Source: Rhodospirillaceae bacterium
Lineage (GTDB): Bacteria; Pseudomonadota; Alphaproteobacteria; Rhodospirillales; 2-02-FULL-58-16
DNA length: 6,073 nt
Direction: 5' to 3'
NCBI GenBank assembly: GCA_030623425.1
Contig: JAUXMA010000107.1
Location: 1-6,073, forward strand
Of this stretch, positions 1 to 5,045 are shown piece after piece. The notes under the pieces were generated by a model. It did not search any database. It was given only the letters and a program-made list of their open reading frames with translations, and was not told where the DNA came from. The position numbers were made by a program, and so were the translations under genes. Position 1 is the first letter of the stretch; every line of letters begins with the position of its first letter.

Positions 1-5
1 CATTT

Positions 6-89
6 AATTCGGTGACAGCATACTAATTTCCAAGCCTTGCCATTTGCAATCAAGCGGAAAGGCGGAAATTAGTATGCTGTCTCCGAATT
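6..89. repeat. 26-bp near-perfect inverted repeat (REP/IS-end-like hairpin)
   Basis: The arms at 6-31 and 64-89 are reverse complements over 26 bases with one mismatch (GGTGACAG on the left against GGAGACAG when the right arm is reversed). The 32-base interval adds a short inner pairing, GCCTT at 34-38 with AAGGC at 59-63, so the whole unit can fold into one long hairpin. From memory, the GACAGCATACTAATTT type of sequence occurs beside REP-associated or IS200-like Y1 transposases in proteobacteria; that link is not proven here and no transposase lies in the window. It could be a non-autonomous element or an edge of one lying to the left. Confidence 0.6.
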
Positions 90-141
90 TCCAGTTGTGA
101 GGTCCGTCACAGACCAGTGCCGCCGTCCGTGCCATGCTAGG

Positions 142-200
142 GGTTAGCGGACCAGGAGGCCCCACTCCTCCCCTCCCTCCCCGGGGTCCCTGGCCGCTCA
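142..200. repeat. Imperfect GC-rich inverted repeat downstream of the operon
   Basis: Roughly 142-163 (containing AGCGG, CCAGG and GGCCCC) pairs with 182-200 (GGGG, CCTGG, CCGCT), with a few mismatches and bulges. It lies just past the last leftward gene. There is no T-run on either side, so it is not a standard intrinsic terminator. It could slow or stabilise the 3' end of the leftward transcript, or be incidental in GC-rich DNA. Confidence 0.3.
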
Positions 201-212
201 CATGCCACACTC

Positions 213-242
213 GCCGCCCCCTCCCCGGGGGCGGCCTTTTTT
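213..242 (+). terminator. Intrinsic terminator, rightward
   Basis: A 9-bp perfect stem, GCCGCCCCC at 213-221 and GGGGGCGGC at 227-235, has the loop TCCCC and is followed by C and six T (237-242). The T-run is on the plus strand, so this ends transcripts coming from the left, outside the window. It does not serve the leftward operon, which stops at 255. It would also keep rightward transcription from running antisense into that operon. Confidence 0.8.
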
Positions 243-254
243 CAGGCCCCTGCC

Positions 255-1091
255 CTATCTTCGCCGCCGCCGTTTTCGATAATGCCGGCAAAGATCGTCC
301 AAGCCCTCGCGCAAGCGGACGATGGCGTGGCCGCGCGGCCAGCCCATGACCCGCTCGACGGCGGCTAAATCCTCGTCATGGGCGCAGACCCGCTCGACCA
401 CCCCGGCGCCCAATCGGCCGGCGCCGCCGGCGACCCTCGCCCGGAAGGCGGCGCTGACCTCGGCCTGGGCCTCGGCGGCCGCCTCGTCGAAGCCGCCGCC
501 GTCGACCTTGACCCAAGCCGTCGCCCGGACGCCAACCGAGCGCGTCGCCCGCAAGTAGCGCCGGGCGAAGGCCTCGCCGGCCTCGTGCTGGTCCGGGGTG
601 ATGCCCTTCATCCGCGCCTGGATGGCGCCCTCCAGCATGATCAGCCGGTCTTTTTGCCGGCGGCCGCGGTGCTCGGCGGCGGCGAGCTCGATCAACTCCT
701 CCAGGACGGACTTGTTGGGGTTCAGTTTCCAGGCGCCCAGGTATTTGTCCAGGTTGCTGGCGTAGCGCCTGACCCGGTGGCGGACCCCGGCCTTGTCGGT
801 GGCCGGCCGGCTTTCGAAAGTCCCCGCGGGGGCGTTCAAGCGTTGCCAGTCGTCCGCTTCCATGGTGGCGGCGGCGCGCACCCGGTTGCGGTCGGTGGCG
901 CCGGCGGCGGCGCTCCGGCGGCGGGCCTGGTCGAGCTTTTCGGCCTTCAGGCGGCTGTGTTCCCGGCGGCAGGCGCACTCGGAGCGGCGCAGGGCCAAGG
1001 CGATCTCGGCCCAGCCGGCGCCGCCGGCCGAGAGCCGCAGGAGTTGGCGCTTCTCACCCTTCAGCCACGGCCGGGCGGCGGCGGCGCTCAC
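255..1091 (-). CDS. HTH / DUF6456-like prophage protein
   Basis: This predicted protein has 278 residues and a GTG start. The start overlaps the stop of the upstream gene as GTGA, with AGGGAG eight bases upstream (1100-1105). Residues about 10-50 look like a helix-turn-helix of the GcrA/SANT sort: WLKGE, then GWAEIALALRRS, then ACRREH. The middle is rich in Arg and Ala. Residues about 168-272 (QHEAGEAFARRY, then GWPRG, then LREGLDDLCRHY) resemble the DUF6456 family seen in alphaproteobacterial phage and GTA regions; this is recalled, not searched. The protein ends in a basic KRRRRR tail. It is the last gene of the leftward early operon, so a DNA-binding regulator, perhaps of later genes, is a reasonable guess only. 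Unlike its three upstream neighbours it contains no copy of the palindromic repeat. The frame is secure from the overlap and composition; the function is not. Confidence 0.8.
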   Translation of the reverse strand: MSAAAARPWLKGEKRQLLRLSAGGAGWAEIALALRRSECACRREHSRLKAEKLDQARRRSAAAGATDRNRVRAAATMEADDWQRLNAPAGTFESRPATDKAGVRHRVRRYASNLDKYLGAWKLNPNKSVLEELIELAAAEHRGRRQKDRLIMLEGAIQARMKGITPDQHEAGEAFARRYLRATRSVGVRATAWVKVDGGGFDEAAAEAQAEVSAAFRARVAGGAGRLGAGVVERVCAHDEDLAAVERVMGWPRGHAIVRLREGLDDLCRHYRKRRRRR

Positions 1092-2011
1092 GGCCCGAAC
1101 TCCCTCAGGATCTCCGTTGGCGCCCGGCAACCCGGCCGGCCCGGCGGGGCTCCCCATTCGCCGAGCCAGAGCTTGGCCGCCCGGAAGCCCTTGATCCTGG
1201 CCCGCCACATCGCCGCATCTTTGGCCCATGCCAAATGGTCGGCAATGCCGGCCGCCGCCGCGCCGCCGCCCGCCGTCCCGCCGCCGGGGCCGAGCGAGCG
1301 CATCACCGGGGCGTCGAAATACTTGAGACAGGCCGGCGGGTCGTCGCCCTTCTCCGCCTTGGCTCTCATCACCGGATCGAAGACCGCCCGGCACAGCCCG
1401 GCGATTTTGGCCCATGCCAAATGGTTGGCAATGCCGGCGGCAAGCCATCGTTCCGCCTGTACCCGGTCGGTGGCGTGCGGCCAGGGCCGCCGCCGGTGAC
1501 CGCCGAAATGCTCGGCCCGGCTGTCGTCGAAGGCCTCTATAATCGCCACGGCGGCATCAGATTCCATTTCAGGTTCAGGTTCAGGTTGGCATCTGCCGGG
1601 CCGGCCGGCCGGCGGGGCCGGCGCATCGGCTTTCGCATCTGCGCCGGCATCGGCGATTTCCTTTGCCGTCAAGGGGTTGACACCACGCCTGCACCATCGG
1701 CTGTGGGCCGCTTCCCGCGCCCTTGCCGACTTGCCCAAGGCGCGGCTCAGCGATTGTTTGGCCCCATTTGGGACCAAGACGCCGGCCATCACCTCGATCT
1801 TTCCGGCCTTGATGAGCTCGCTCTTGATCCGCTTGTAGACGCGCAGGTCCACCGCCAGCTCATGCGCCCGGTGCTTGTCGATATCCGCCAAATCACCGTC
1901 GCGGGAGATGTAGAAATCGATGAGGTCGTTGTAGATCCCCCTTTGCTCGGGCGTCAGCCAGCGGGTGGCGGCCAAATAATCGTCCGGGTGGCGCATGTAG
2001 TGTTTGGCCAT
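1088..2011 (-). CDS. DUF1376-type phage replication protein with two repeat-derived inserts
   Basis: The predicted protein has 307 residues. It starts at ATG 2011 with AGGAG at 2019-2023, seven bases upstream; this ribosome site overlaps the dnaB stop codon. The N-terminus (MAKHYMRHPDDYLAATRWL, then GIYNDLIDFYISRDGDL) is typical of DUF1376, a family found next to phage DNA replication genes. A Pro/Glu linker (QPEPEPEM, residues about 143-150) joins it to a C-terminal part with RWLAAG (188-193), ACLKYFDAPV (227-236), and a closing WRARIKGFRAAKLWLGEWG. Two copies of the palindromic repeat are read in frame: GIANHLAWAKIA at 193-204 and GIADHLAWAKDA at 255-266. Known relatives, as I recall them, run through these points without such peptides, so I infer insertions. 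A role in replication initiation or helicase loading alongside DnaB is inferred from its position. Confidence 0.88.
   Translation of the reverse strand: MAKHYMRHPDDYLAATRWLTPEQRGIYNDLIDFYISRDGDLADIDKHRAHELAVDLRVYKRIKSELIKAGKIEVMAGVLVPNGAKQSLSRALGKSARAREAAHSRWCRRGVNPLTAKEIADAGADAKADAPAPPAGRPGRCQPEPEPEMESDAAVAIIEAFDDSRAEHFGGHRRRPWPHATDRVQAERWLAAGIANHLAWAKIAGLCRAVFDPVMRAKAEKGDDPPACLKYFDAPVMRSLGPGGGTAGGGAAAAGIADHLAWAKDAAMWRARIKGFRAAKLWLGEWGAPPGRPGCRAPTEILREFGP
1220..1252 (+). repeat. Palindromic repeat unit 1 (within DUF1376 gene)
   Basis: TTTGGC, CCAT, GCCAAA, then TGGTCGGC and AATGCCGGC. One base differs from the family core (TCGGC for TTGGC). That change turns Asn into Asp in the encoded peptide, giving IADHLAWAK. 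The consensus strand is antisense to the gene. Confidence 0.9.
1405..1438 (+). repeat. Palindromic repeat unit 2 (within DUF1376 gene)
   Basis: This is a full consensus unit with the CCAT spacer and the AATGCCGGC tail. Read on the gene strand it gives GIANHLAWAK. It sits between RWLAAG and the following GLCRAVFDPVM, which I would expect to be adjacent in an uninterrupted relative. Confidence 0.92.
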
Positions 2012-2021
2012 GGCGGAGCTC

Positions 2022-3569
2022 CTAACCAAGGTTGGCGAACAGGGTGCGGGCCTCGTTGAAGTGCAACGCCACCGAACCCGTCGGCCCGTTGCGCTGCTTG
2101 TCGATGATGATCTCGGCGGTGCCGCGCGCCGCCAAAAGCCGCTTGCTCCAGGCGGCGTGCCTGTCGGCGTAGGCGGCCTCGGCCTCGCCGGGCTTGTGGA
2201 GCGGCTCTTCGCGGCGCAAGTAATATTCTTGGCGGTAGACGAAGCCGACGATGTCGGCGTCCTGCTCGATGGAACCGGAATCGCGCAAATCGGCAAGCCT
2301 CGGCCGCTTATCGTCGCGTCCTTCGACGGCGCGGGAGAGCTGGGACAGGGCCATCACCGGGACATCGAGTTCCTTGGCCAGCCCCTTCAACCCCTTGCTG
2401 ATCTCGGCAAGCTCGTGGACCCGCTGGCCGGCGTAGCGCCGGTCCGCCTGGATGAGTTGCAGATAGTCGATAACGACAAGGCCGAGGCCGTGCTTGCGCT
2501 TGATGCGCTTGGCGCGGGAGCGGATGGCGGCGACGCCGACGCCGTGGGCCTCGTCGACGTACAACGGCGTCTTTGCCAACTTCCCCGCCGCCTGTCTCAG
2601 CGCCGGCCATTCGTCGCCGCCGATGGCGCCGGCGGCAAGACGGTTAAGCTCGATGCCCGAGGTCATGGAAAGGAGCCGCCGGTGCAACTGACCCGCCGAC
2701 ATTTCGAGCGAGAAGAACAGCACGGGTTGGCCGGCGGCGGCGGCGTTGAGGGCGATGGCGGTGGCCAGCGCCGTCTTGCCCATCGAAGGCCGGCCGCCGA
2801 TGAAGATCAAATCCGGGGCCTGCAAGCCGCCGGTCATCCGGTCGAGATCGGCGAAACCGGTCGTCAGCCCCTTCGGTCCCGGCGTCCTCGCCGCCGCCTC
2901 GATGCCGGCGAGCGCCGCCGCCATGGTCTCGGCCAGGCCGGACGCTTGGTTTTGCCCGGCATTGCCAACCATTTGGCATGGGCCAAAATCGTCGCTGCTA
3001 AGTTCGCTCAAGCGCCGCTCGGCATCGGCGATCAACTCCAGGGCGGTCTCCCCGGCCTCGCCCGCGTAGGCCCGCTCGACGAGCTCGCCGCCGACGGCGA
3101 CCAGGTGGCGGCGCAAGGCAAGGTCGCGGACGATCAGCGCGTATTCGAAAGCCGTTGCCGGGGCGACCGCCGCCGCCGCCAGCTCGGCCAGATAGCGGGC
3201 GCCGCCGATTGCCGAAAGCGTGCCGTCATTTTCGAACAAACATTTAAGCGTCACCGGATCGGCGAGGCGCCCGCCGTCGATCAGCTCCTTCAAGGCCCGG
3301 TAAACGCGCCCGTTCTCGCCCAAGGCGAAGTATTCGGGCTCGAGCACTTGGCAGAGCCTTTCATAGACGGTGTTGTCGATGACGACGGCGCCCAAGACCG
3401 CCTTCTCGGCGGCGACGTTGTGGGGCAGCGTTCTGAACTCCAGCCTCCCCTCGCGCATCGGCACGGTGTTTTTGGCCGATGCCAAATGGTTGGCGTTTTT
3501 GGCCGATGCCAAATGGTTGGCGTTTTTGGCCGATGCCAAATGGTTGGCAATGTCGCCGGCCGCGCTCAC
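2022..3569 (-). CDS. dnaB: Replicative DNA helicase DnaB (phage), with repeat-derived N-terminus and linker insert
   Basis: This is a 515-residue hexameric helicase that would unwind DNA at the prophage replication fork. The GTG start at 3569 overlaps the upstream stop as GTGA and has GGAG six bases upstream (3576-3579). Residues about 46-180 form the DnaB N-terminal domain (RTLPHNVAAEKAVLGAVV onward). The RecA-like domain has Walker A GGRPSMGKT (258-266), FFSLEM (285-290), Walker B VVIDYLQLI (365-373), ALSQLSR (407-413), DLRDSGSIEQDAD (427-439) and IIIDKQRNGPTG (487-498). All expected motifs are present, so the enzyme looks functional. Two oddities come from the palindromic repeat. Residues 7-34 are three ANHLASAK units placed before the usual start of the fold. 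Residues about 194-205 (DFGPCQMVGNAG) lie in the linker between the two domains. An alternative ATG at residue 38 would skip the N-terminal units, but the overlap and ribosome site favour the GTG. Confidence 0.95.
   Translation of the reverse strand: MSAAGDIANHLASAKNANHLASAKNANHLASAKNTVPMREGRLEFRTLPHNVAAEKAVLGAVVIDNTVYERLCQVLEPEYFALGENGRVYRALKELIDGGRLADPVTLKCLFENDGTLSAIGGARYLAELAAAAVAPATAFEYALIVRDLALRRHLVAVGGELVERAYAGEAGETALELIADAERRLSELSSDDFGPCQMVGNAGQNQASGLAETMAAALAGIEAAARTPGPKGLTTGFADLDRMTGGLQAPDLIFIGGRPSMGKTALATAIALNAAAAGQPVLFFSLEMSAGQLHRRLLSMTSGIELNRLAAGAIGGDEWPALRQAAGKLAKTPLYVDEAHGVGVAAIRSRAKRIKRKHGLGLVVIDYLQLIQADRRYAGQRVHELAEISKGLKGLAKELDVPVMALSQLSRAVEGRDDKRPRLADLRDSGSIEQDADIVGFVYRQEYYLRREEPLHKPGEAEAAYADRHAAWSKRLLAARGTAEIIIDKQRNGPTGSVALHFNEARTLFANLG
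2954..2988 (-). repeat. Palindromic repeat unit 3, opposite orientation (dnaB linker)
   Basis: Here the consensus strand is the coding strand, the reverse of the other in-gene copies. Translation in this phase gives FGPCQMVGNAG instead of ANHLAWAK. It falls between the DnaB N-terminal and RecA-like domains, a flexible region that tolerates added residues. Confidence 0.92.
3468..3548 (+). repeat. Tandem palindromic array A, three 27-bp units (dnaB N-terminus)
   Basis: Three identical 27-bp units run head to tail at 3468-3494, 3495-3521 and 3522-3548. All carry the CGAT spacer between TTTGGC and GCCAAA. The array is followed by AATGTCGCCGG, a variant of the family tail. As 27 is a multiple of three, each unit adds nine residues (ANHLASAKN) to the DnaB N-terminus. 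No unit has a stop in any of the six frames. Confidence 0.97.
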
Positions 3570-3889
3570 CCCATTCTCCGGGTGTAGCGGTACTCGTATT
3601 TGGCCGATGCCAAATGGTTGGCGTTTTTGGCCGATGCCAAATGGTTGGCGTTTTTGGCCCATGCCAAATGGTTGGCAATGACGCCGGTGGCGCTTTGGCC
3701 CATGTCAATTGGCTGGCAATCGCCGCGTTCGATTAGCCGCTGAGTGAGGAAGCCCCTGCCCTGGCCCGCCAATTGCCTGGCCTGCGCCGCCGCCGCGATC
3801 CTTTTCGGATGGCCATCAATGGCCAGGAAGCCAGTATGGTAGATCACCGTTTCACCGGGCTTGCAGTTGTTCAGTGCCTGGACGCTCAC
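3566..3889 (-). CDS. Small prophage protein ('YHTGFLA' family) expanded by repeat array
   Basis: The predicted protein has 107 residues. The GTG start at 3889 has AGGAG at 3896-3900, six bases upstream. An in-frame ATG at 3922 would sit at about the predicted transcription start and has no ribosome site, so I prefer the GTG. Residues 1-56 (containing PGETVIYHTGFLAID and GFLTQRLIERG) match a small uncharacterised protein I recall from alphaproteobacterial prophages. Its usual C-terminus, YEYxxxRR, appears here only at 98-107 (YEYRYTRRMG). Between them, residues about 57-97 come from one decayed and three good repeat units (CQPIDMGQ, then ANHLAWAK and two ANHLASAK). About 40% of the protein is therefore repeat-derived. 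It is first in the leftward operon, where lambdoid phages place cro, but it shows no clear HTH. The function is unknown. Confidence 0.8.
   Translation of the reverse strand: MSVQALNNCKPGETVIYHTGFLAIDGHPKRIAAAAQARQLAGQGRGFLTQRLIERGDCQPIDMGQSATGVIANHLAWAKNANHLASAKNANHLASAKYEYRYTRRMG
3596..3676 (+). repeat. Tandem palindromic array B, three 27-bp units (small-protein C-terminus)
   Basis: The units are 3596-3622, 3623-3649 and 3650-3676. The first two carry the CGAT spacer and the last carries CCAT. The array is followed by AATGACGCCGG, a variant of the tail seen after single units. The first unit opens GTATTT instead of GTTTTT. On the coding strand it gives ANHLAWAKN, ANHLASAKN and ANHLASAK. 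Confidence 0.97.
3694..3720 (+). repeat. Decayed palindromic repeat unit
   Basis: TTTGGCCCATG is conserved, then TCAATTGGCTGGC replaces the usual CCAAATGGTTGGC, and AAT follows. Because of its offset from array B it is read in a different phase (CQPIDMGQ). It is probably the oldest unit here. Confidence 0.75.
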
Positions 3890-3928
3890 GTCATTCTCCT
3901 CTTTACAAAAGTTGCCCCGCATGGATCA

Positions 3929-3958
3929 TATATACACTAAGTGTATATTTTGAATCAA
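3929..3958 (-). promoter_or_regulatory. Leftward early promoter
   Basis: On the minus strand, TTGATT (3958-3953) and TATATA (3934-3929) are separated by 18 bases. This places transcription start near 3922, about 33 bases ahead of the GTG of the first operon gene. Operator 1 occupies the spacer and part of the -10 box, so a bound repressor would block it. Confidence 0.65.
3930..3948. promoter_or_regulatory. Repressor operator 1
   Basis: A perfect palindrome with 9-bp arms ATATACACT and AGTGTATAT around one central base. It overlaps the leftward promoter. Its half-site TACACT matches operator 2, which points to one shared protein, most likely the divergent HTH/S24 repressor. Confidence 0.8.
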
Positions 3959-3980
3959 CAAAAAATACACTTAGTGTATT
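3950..3980 (+). promoter_or_regulatory. Candidate repressor promoter
   Basis: TTGAAT (3950-3955) is back to back with the -35 box of the leftward promoter. The best -10 match is TGTATT at 3975-3980, with a long 19-base spacing. Operator 2 covers this -10, which would allow autorepression. The match is weak and the exact boxes are uncertain. Confidence 0.35.
3964..3980. promoter_or_regulatory. Repressor operator 2
   Basis: A perfect palindrome with 8-bp arms AATACACT and AGTGTATT around one central T. Its centre is 33 bp from that of operator 1, about three helical turns, so two bound dimers would lie on nearly the same face and could touch each other. Confidence 0.8.
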
Positions 3981-3995
3981 GAAAAATCACCGCCA

Positions 3996-4019
3996 ATGAG
4001 GGCAAGATACGGAACATGA
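3996..4019 (+). other. Possible 7-codon leader ORF before the repressor
   Basis: ATG at 3996 encodes MRARYGT, and its TGA overlaps the repressor ATG (ATGA at 4016-4019). The repressor itself lacks a well-placed ribosome site, so translation of this leader could couple to it. It may be chance; there is no separate support. Confidence 0.25.
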
Positions 4020-4699
4020 ACAAAAACCCGAGCCGGCGCGGCCTGTCCGATCTCCACCGCGGCTACCAGGCGGAGCCGGGGAAACTTTACGATCCCTTCG
4101 TCCTCGGCGGGCGCATCAAGTCCCTGCGCAAGGACGAGCTGACGTTGACGCAGGAAAAATTCGCCGAGCTGATCGGCACCAGCCAGGCCACCGTGTCGCG
4201 CTGGGAGCAGGGCCGGTACAAGCCGCAGGACGACCTGATGCTGGGCCGGGTGGCGTCGTTGGCCGGCAAAAGCCTGGTCGAATTCTGTTTCGGCATCGTC
4301 AAGGGCGAGCGCCGGGTCGCCGTCGCCGGGATCGTCGGCGCCGGCACCCAAGTGTTCCCCATCGACGACCATCCCTTGGGCGAGGGCCTGGACGAGGTGG
4401 CGGCGCCGGAAGGCATCGGTGACATCAACGTGGTGGCGGTCCGCGTCCGCGGCGATTCCATGTTGCCGATGAAGGACGGCTGGCTTTTGTTCTACCGCCG
4501 CGACCAGATGGGAGTGCCGGACGATTGCCTCAACCGGCTGTGCGTGGTCAGGGTCGCCGGCGACGGGCCGGTCCTGGTCAAGGAGCTCCGCCGCGGCTAT
4601 TCAAAGGGCCGCTATACGCTGGCTTCGTGGAACGCCAGCCCGATGGAGGACATCGAGCTGGAGTGGGCGGCCAAGGTGCTGTCCATCCGCCCGAGCTGA
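4016..4699 (+). CDS. CI-type phage repressor (XRE HTH plus S24 peptidase-like domain)
   Basis: This 227-residue protein probably binds the two palindromes just upstream and maintains lysogeny. Residues about 31-92 are an XRE HTH (LTQEKFAELIGTSQATVSRW, then EQGRYKP). Residues about 101-225 are the LexA/CI-like S24 domain. The likely cleavage bond is Ala104-Gly105 in VAVAGIVGAG. The catalytic Ser is S148 in VRGDSMLP, and the Lys is K189 in VLVKEL, 41 residues later as in the family. With site and dyad present, RecA-stimulated self-cleavage, and so induction by DNA damage, is plausible. It is transcribed away from the replication operon, the standard immunity arrangement. The start is followed by a basic N-terminal tail (MNKNPSRRG). 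No good Shine-Dalgarno is seen; only a distant GAGGG at 3998-4002. It carries no palindromic repeat. Confidence 0.93.
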   Translation: MNKNPSRRGLSDLHRGYQAEPGKLYDPFVLGGRIKSLRKDELTLTQEKFAELIGTSQATVSRWEQGRYKPQDDLMLGRVASLAGKSLVEFCFGIVKGERRVAVAGIVGAGTQVFPIDDHPLGEGLDEVAAPEGIGDINVVAVRVRGDSMLPMKDGWLLFYRRDQMGVPDDCLNRLCVVRVAGDGPVLVKELRRGYSKGRYTLASWNASPMEDIELEWAAKVLSIRPS

Positions 4700-4716
4700 A
4701 CGCCGGCGGATTTTTT
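4686..4716 (+). terminator. Intrinsic terminator of the repressor gene
   Basis: The stem TCCGCC (4686-4691) and GGCGGA (4705-4710) is followed directly by six T (4711-4716). The left arm lies inside the last codons of the repressor and the loop holds its stop codon. It would separate the repressor transcript from everything to the right. Confidence 0.7.
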
Positions 4717-4914
4717 AAGGAGACTTTCGGCGGCGCGGGAAGCCCTCCGCGTGGGTTAGGGTACCGGGAGGGCGCACCTACCGCCGGCCTGGGCATCTGG
4801 CGCGGTCAGTGCGAAAAGCCCTGGTCCTGGCCGGCGGCAGAAGCGGTGAACGCTAAGCGAACAACGGTCTCGCGGACAGAAGTGTCCTGCCCGGAGGCAT
4901 GAGCAACGGCCTCC
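4717..4914. other. Hairpin-rich intergenic stretch, role unknown
   Basis: Several perfect stems lie in a row. GCCCTCC (4742-4748) pairs with GGAGGGC (4767-4773). CCGCCGGCC (4781-4789) pairs with GGCCGGCGG (4829-4837). GGACA (4874-4878) pairs with TGTCC (4883-4887) across a GAAG loop. GGAGGC (4893-4898) pairs with GCCTCC (4909-4914). The left part has no convincing gene, and the right part overlaps the antitoxin-like remnant. I do not recognise a known RNA class. It may be a structured RNA or the scar of a mobile element. Confidence 0.35.
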
Positions 4915-4948
4915 TTAAGCGCTTCAATAATTTTTTCCCTACAGACAT
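4806..4948 (-). pseudogene. Antitoxin-like (HigA/XRE N-terminus) remnant with A6 frameshift
   Basis: On the minus strand AGGAGG (4962-4957) is followed after eight bases by ATG TCT GTA GGG and six A. With one more A the frame would read MSVGKKIIEALKEAVAHA and go on through SGQDTSVRETVVRL to a stop at 4806, about 48 residues in all. As written, the ATG frame turns into LLKRLRRPLL and stops after 31 residues. The restored N-terminus resembles the start of HigA-type antitoxins, but the HTH that should follow is missing. No matching toxin gene is seen to its right. It is either a decayed fragment, a sequencing error in a homopolymer, or a slippage site. The assignment rests on memory of the family, so it is tentative. 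Confidence 0.4.
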
Positions 4949-5045
4949 TTCATGTTCCTCCTGTCCGCAAGCCCATCCTTCTTGGCTAGGCATCTATATC
5001 GTTAACGCCCCACTAAGCCCCCTGCCCTTCCCACCGCCGCCCGAT

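Noticed and set aside
255..1448. Extension of the HTH protein upstream to 1448
   Set aside because: The added 119 residues overlap the DUF1376 gene and begin inside a repeat unit. The GTG at 1091 has a ribosome site and the GTGA overlap.
378..1499. Long rightward open frame opposite the DUF1376 and HTH genes
   Set aside because: The high GC content keeps the antisense frame open. The leftward genes have family motifs, ribosome sites and GTGA overlaps; this frame has none.
2004..3587. Rightward 527-codon open frame opposite dnaB
   Set aside because: It is the antisense shadow of a full DnaB with all motifs, and stays open through the repeats only because they lack stops in every frame.
3570..3662. 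DnaB start at the ATG in array B
   Set aside because: It would overlap much of the upstream gene and has no ribosome site. The GTG at 3569 has GGAG and a 4-base overlap.
3468..3676. CRISPR array
   Set aside because: The 27-bp units are directly adjacent with no unique spacers, lie inside coding frames, and have no cas genes nearby.
3761..3783. Possible further decayed repeat unit (CTGGCCCGCCAATTGCCTGG)
   Set aside because: Similarity is partial, spacing is wrong by about two bases, and the segment encodes a plausible native part of the small protein (ARQLAGQG).
4525..4902. Rightward frame running from inside the repressor gene into the hairpin region
   Set aside because: Its first half is a shifted frame of the repressor. 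The second half crosses the terminator and the antitoxin-like remnant, and I recognise no motif.
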